Source: Magnetococcus marinus MC-1 (lineage in GTDB: Bacteria > Pseudomonadota > Magnetococcia > Magnetococcales > Magnetococcaceae). From it: a stretch of DNA of 64,000 bases. This document shows, in pieces, positions 62,122 through 64,000 of this stretch (position 1 is the first letter of the stretch; every line of letters begins with the position of its first letter). The notes under the pieces were generated by a model, which saw nothing but the letters and a program-made list of their open reading frames with translations, did no database searches and had not been told where the DNA came from. Position numbers and translations under genes: made by a program. The DNA is taken from positions 3,438,001 to 3,502,000 of the forward strand of contig NC_008576.1 in the NCBI RefSeq assembly GCF_000014865.1. Reading direction: 5' to 3'.

Positions 62122-62468
62122 CATCTGTCAGCTATCGGTTTCTGATTTTCAAAGAGCGTATTGACTTGACGTTCCGATCCACTGTGCATGAAATCCAAGA
62201 CTCAGCAGGATCAAGGCATTTTCAAGCACCTTATACCCTCTCGATTCTCCCAGGTTTTGTTCCAACAGACCAGAAAAATCGCTCCGTCGATGCATCAACC
62301 AAGGCCAATTTGGGTGCAGATAACATTTACGAGAGGGACAGCAGGCTGGTGGACATGGCCAAGGCTCCCTTTGGTTGACCTGAAAAACCTTATAGAGCCT
62401 CATGTCCATGCCTCTGCCCCCCCAGGCACCCAAAAACCGCAAGAGCCTAAAAAACCAGAAACTAACGC

Positions 62469-63809
62469 CTACGGCGTCCTCAGCAGTCGGAAGCCCAGGA
62501 AGTTGCTGCGGTCGCCCGGGTCGTAGTTGTTGCGATTGGCGCAACGCAGGTCCCCGGCGCCGTGGAGCCAAGAACCGCCGCGACCCACGCGGTAGGAGCC
62601 GCTTCCCTCATATATCGGACTCTTGGGAGCATGCTTGTCATAGGCATGCTCGTCGTACACATCCTGCACCCATTCCCACACGTTCCCGCTCATGTCATAG
62701 AGGCCCAAACCGTTGGGCGCCTTGCCACCCACAGGGTGATATTCTTCATCATGCCAGGCCACCTTGTCCAAATCCTCACTTCCTGAATACAACCGGTCCT
62801 TGCCCCCACTCCGGCACGCATACTCCCATTCCGCCTCCGTAGGTAGCCGGTATTTGCCGCCTCCACGAGCGTTCAGCTTCCGGATGAATTCCTGTACATC
62901 ATTCCAGGATACGTTCTCCACTGGATGATCATCCCCCTTGAGGGTTGACGGATCGCTCCCCATCACCGCCCGCCACTGCGCCTGGGTCACCTCGTACTTG
63001 CCCAACCAGAAACCGTCCAACGTCACGCGATGCACAGGTATCTCGTTTTGATAACCCCCTGTGTCGCCCATCTCGTATGAACCGCCGGACACCCACACGA
63101 ATTCCATCCCGGTTTGGAAGTCTTCACCTACCCATTTCTGTTCAGCGTTATAGCCTTCAGCTAATTCCGCCTCGCGCTTCGCTTCCTTTTCCCGCTTCTT
63201 GCGATCCCGTTCCAACCGATCCTGTTCCGCTTGCAACCGGGCACGCTCCACTGCTGGGCGTGCCTCTATCTCCTTCAACTCTCGCTTCACTCGCAGGGCA
63301 TCCTCCAAACGATCTCGCTCCGCTTCCTGCTGTGCAGCCTCCGCCGCCTCCTGCGCTTCCTTCTCCTTTAACTCTCGCTCCGTTCGGGCAATTTCAGTCA
63401 TTGATGAGGTTTCCCCATCTGCTTCAGCCACTGATGGTTCAGAGATTTTCTCCAACTCACCAATTCTTGCCTCATAATGAGGGACAAGACATCCCACGAG
63501 AATCCGTTTCAATCGGGAGTCGCCTAAATCTTCTGTTAACACCGGACATGCCTTATTTCTGGTCTTAATCCACTCCCTCTGTCCATCTCTAACCTTATCA
63601 GGAGTATCTGAAGATTTTCTTGCTATCAAGTATGCGTCACCCAGTCTCCCATCATACTCAAAGAGTTTCGTGTCCGAACATATCAATTTTTCAATTGGCG
63701 CCCTTGCTTCGGAGCAATCGAAACTTGCGGCTTCTGATGCCTGAACCCCCATCATCCCAGCCGCCAGGACCATTGATATTACTACTGGTGTATTTATCAT
63801 TCTGTCCAT
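62469..63809 (-). CDS. Exported LprI/FGE-sulfatase domain fusion protein
   Basis: The 446-residue protein has a signal peptide (residues 1-28), an LprI/DUF1311-like domain (SFDCSEARAPIEKLICSD, VRDGQREWIKTRNKACP), a long Glu/Arg/Ala coiled coil (about 135-225) and a C-terminal FGE-sulfatase (SUMF1) fold: FVWVSGGSYEMGD, KYEVTQAQWRAVMG, LPTEAEWEYACR, MSGNVWEWVQDVYD, GFRLLR. The active-site Cys pair of true formylglycine-generating enzymes is absent (GGSWLHGAGDLRCAN), so it is probably a structural or binding variant. AGGAGAG precedes ATG 63809. Confidence 0.9.
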   Translation of the reverse strand: MDRMINTPVVISMVLAAGMMGVQASEAASFDCSEARAPIEKLICSDTKLFEYDGRLGDAYLIARKSSDTPDKVRDGQREWIKTRNKACPVLTEDLGDSRLKRILVGCLVPHYEARIGELEKISEPSVAEADGETSSMTEIARTERELKEKEAQEAAEAAQQEAERDRLEDALRVKRELKEIEARPAVERARLQAEQDRLERDRKKREKEAKREAELAEGYNAEQKWVGEDFQTGMEFVWVSGGSYEMGDTGGYQNEIPVHRVTLDGFWLGKYEVTQAQWRAVMGSDPSTLKGDDHPVENVSWNDVQEFIRKLNARGGGKYRLPTEAEWEYACRSGGKDRLYSGSEDLDKVAWHDEEYHPVGGKAPNGLGLYDMSGNVWEWVQDVYDEHAYDKHAPKSPIYEGSGSYRVGRGGSWLHGAGDLRCANRNNYDPGDRSNFLGFRLLRTP

Positions 63810-63903
63810 AGTGATTACTCTCCTGAATCGGTGACTTCTTTTGGGGCATGGCTTTGTTGCATGAATCGGAGAGGAAGAGGTATTTCCCCCTTTCCCCAAT
63901 ATT

Positions 63904-64000
63904 TTACTCGGTGACCGGATAGCTATCCGGCATGCCCAAAGCGGTCATTATATTCAGAGTCCGACAGCGGGCCATAGCCTCGCCCTTCTGATTCTCGAAC
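63904..64000 (-). CDS. C-terminal end of an unidentified protein (partial)
   Basis: The - strand is open from the window edge to a TAA at 63906-63904 and encodes about 31 residues ending MARCRTLNIMTALGMPDSYP and VTE. The FENQKGEAMARCR segment is helical. The 94 nt before the next gene start show only its leader. Family not recognised. Confidence 0.5.
   Translation of the reverse strand, partial: FENQKGEAMARCRTLNIMTALGMPDSYPVTE

Larger units (their letters stand above)
60123..62350. repeat. Rpn/integrase module, copy 2
   Basis: Second copy of the module at 56640-58885, in the same orientation, with a 43-nt gap between the divergent starts (42 nt in copy 1). The stretch 62122-62350 matches 58653-58885. 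The rest to 62468 shows no gene. Confidence 0.75.

Noticed and set aside
62469-63809. True formylglycine-generating enzyme
   Set aside because: The catalytic Cys residues expected after the GGS motif are missing, and no sulfatase gene is nearby.
1-64000. tRNA or rRNA genes
   Set aside because: No cloverleaf with a T-loop GGTTCGA-type box in the right context and no rRNA signature was noticed. The GGTTCGCA copies near 36.4-36.7 kb do not fold as tRNA.

Overview
The window is a moderately GC-rich piece of a Gram-negative chromosome, probably a proteobacterium near the Alphaproteobacteria/Magnetococcia. The lineage is an inference from gene types only: DUF2924 plus serine recombinase, DUF3489/DUF6900 proteins, and multicopy Rpn-type nucleases. 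No rRNA, tRNA or CRISPR array was seen.

Region 1 (1-9483, + strand) is a defence-type operon. It has the tail of a superfamily 1 helicase, a large SNF2-like helicase ending in a DUF3883 nuclease-like domain, a DUF1156 adenine methyltransferase and a DUF499 ATPase. The parts resemble BREX type 3 and DISARM-like loci, but no pglZ, drmA or drmB is visible. The methyltransferase carries an AT-rich core unlike its flanks.

Region 2 (9502-12349) is a pile of insertion sequences: an IS21 end with an istB remnant, an IS3 remnant, an IS200/IS605 tnpA remnant, and an apparently intact IS4-family element (1595 bp, 9-bp target duplication) inserted in the IS200/IS605 end hairpin.

Region 3 (about 12.35-54.8 kb) is a siphovirus-type prophage with lambda-like head genes. 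Reading right to left on the - strand it holds: an early operon (HTH protein, Sak4-like ATPase, SSB-like protein, helicase, antirepressor, nuclease, primase-helicase, RuvC-like resolvase), lysis genes, small terminase, ParB-methyltransferase, large terminase, gpW, portal, protease/scaffold, decoration protein, capsid, and tail genes including a frameshifted tail assembly chaperone and a tape measure protein. The + strand right end holds a CI-like repressor and a DUF2924/serine recombinase/HTH integration cassette. Five opposite-strand cargo cassettes (higBA, an orphan, a DUF6900/DUF3489 cluster, parDE, an IHF-like gene) interrupt the late genes. Four of them stop within 0-2 nt of a converging phage gene. 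Three repeat families mark possible replication, packaging and control sites.

Region 4 (54.9-64 kb) is accessory chromosome: a DUF1186/SEC-C gene pair, two copies of a divergent Rpn nuclease/DDE integrase module about 2.2 kb long (the second integrase is broken), a small secreted protein and a degraded IS5 element between them, and an LprI/FGE-sulfatase fusion protein.
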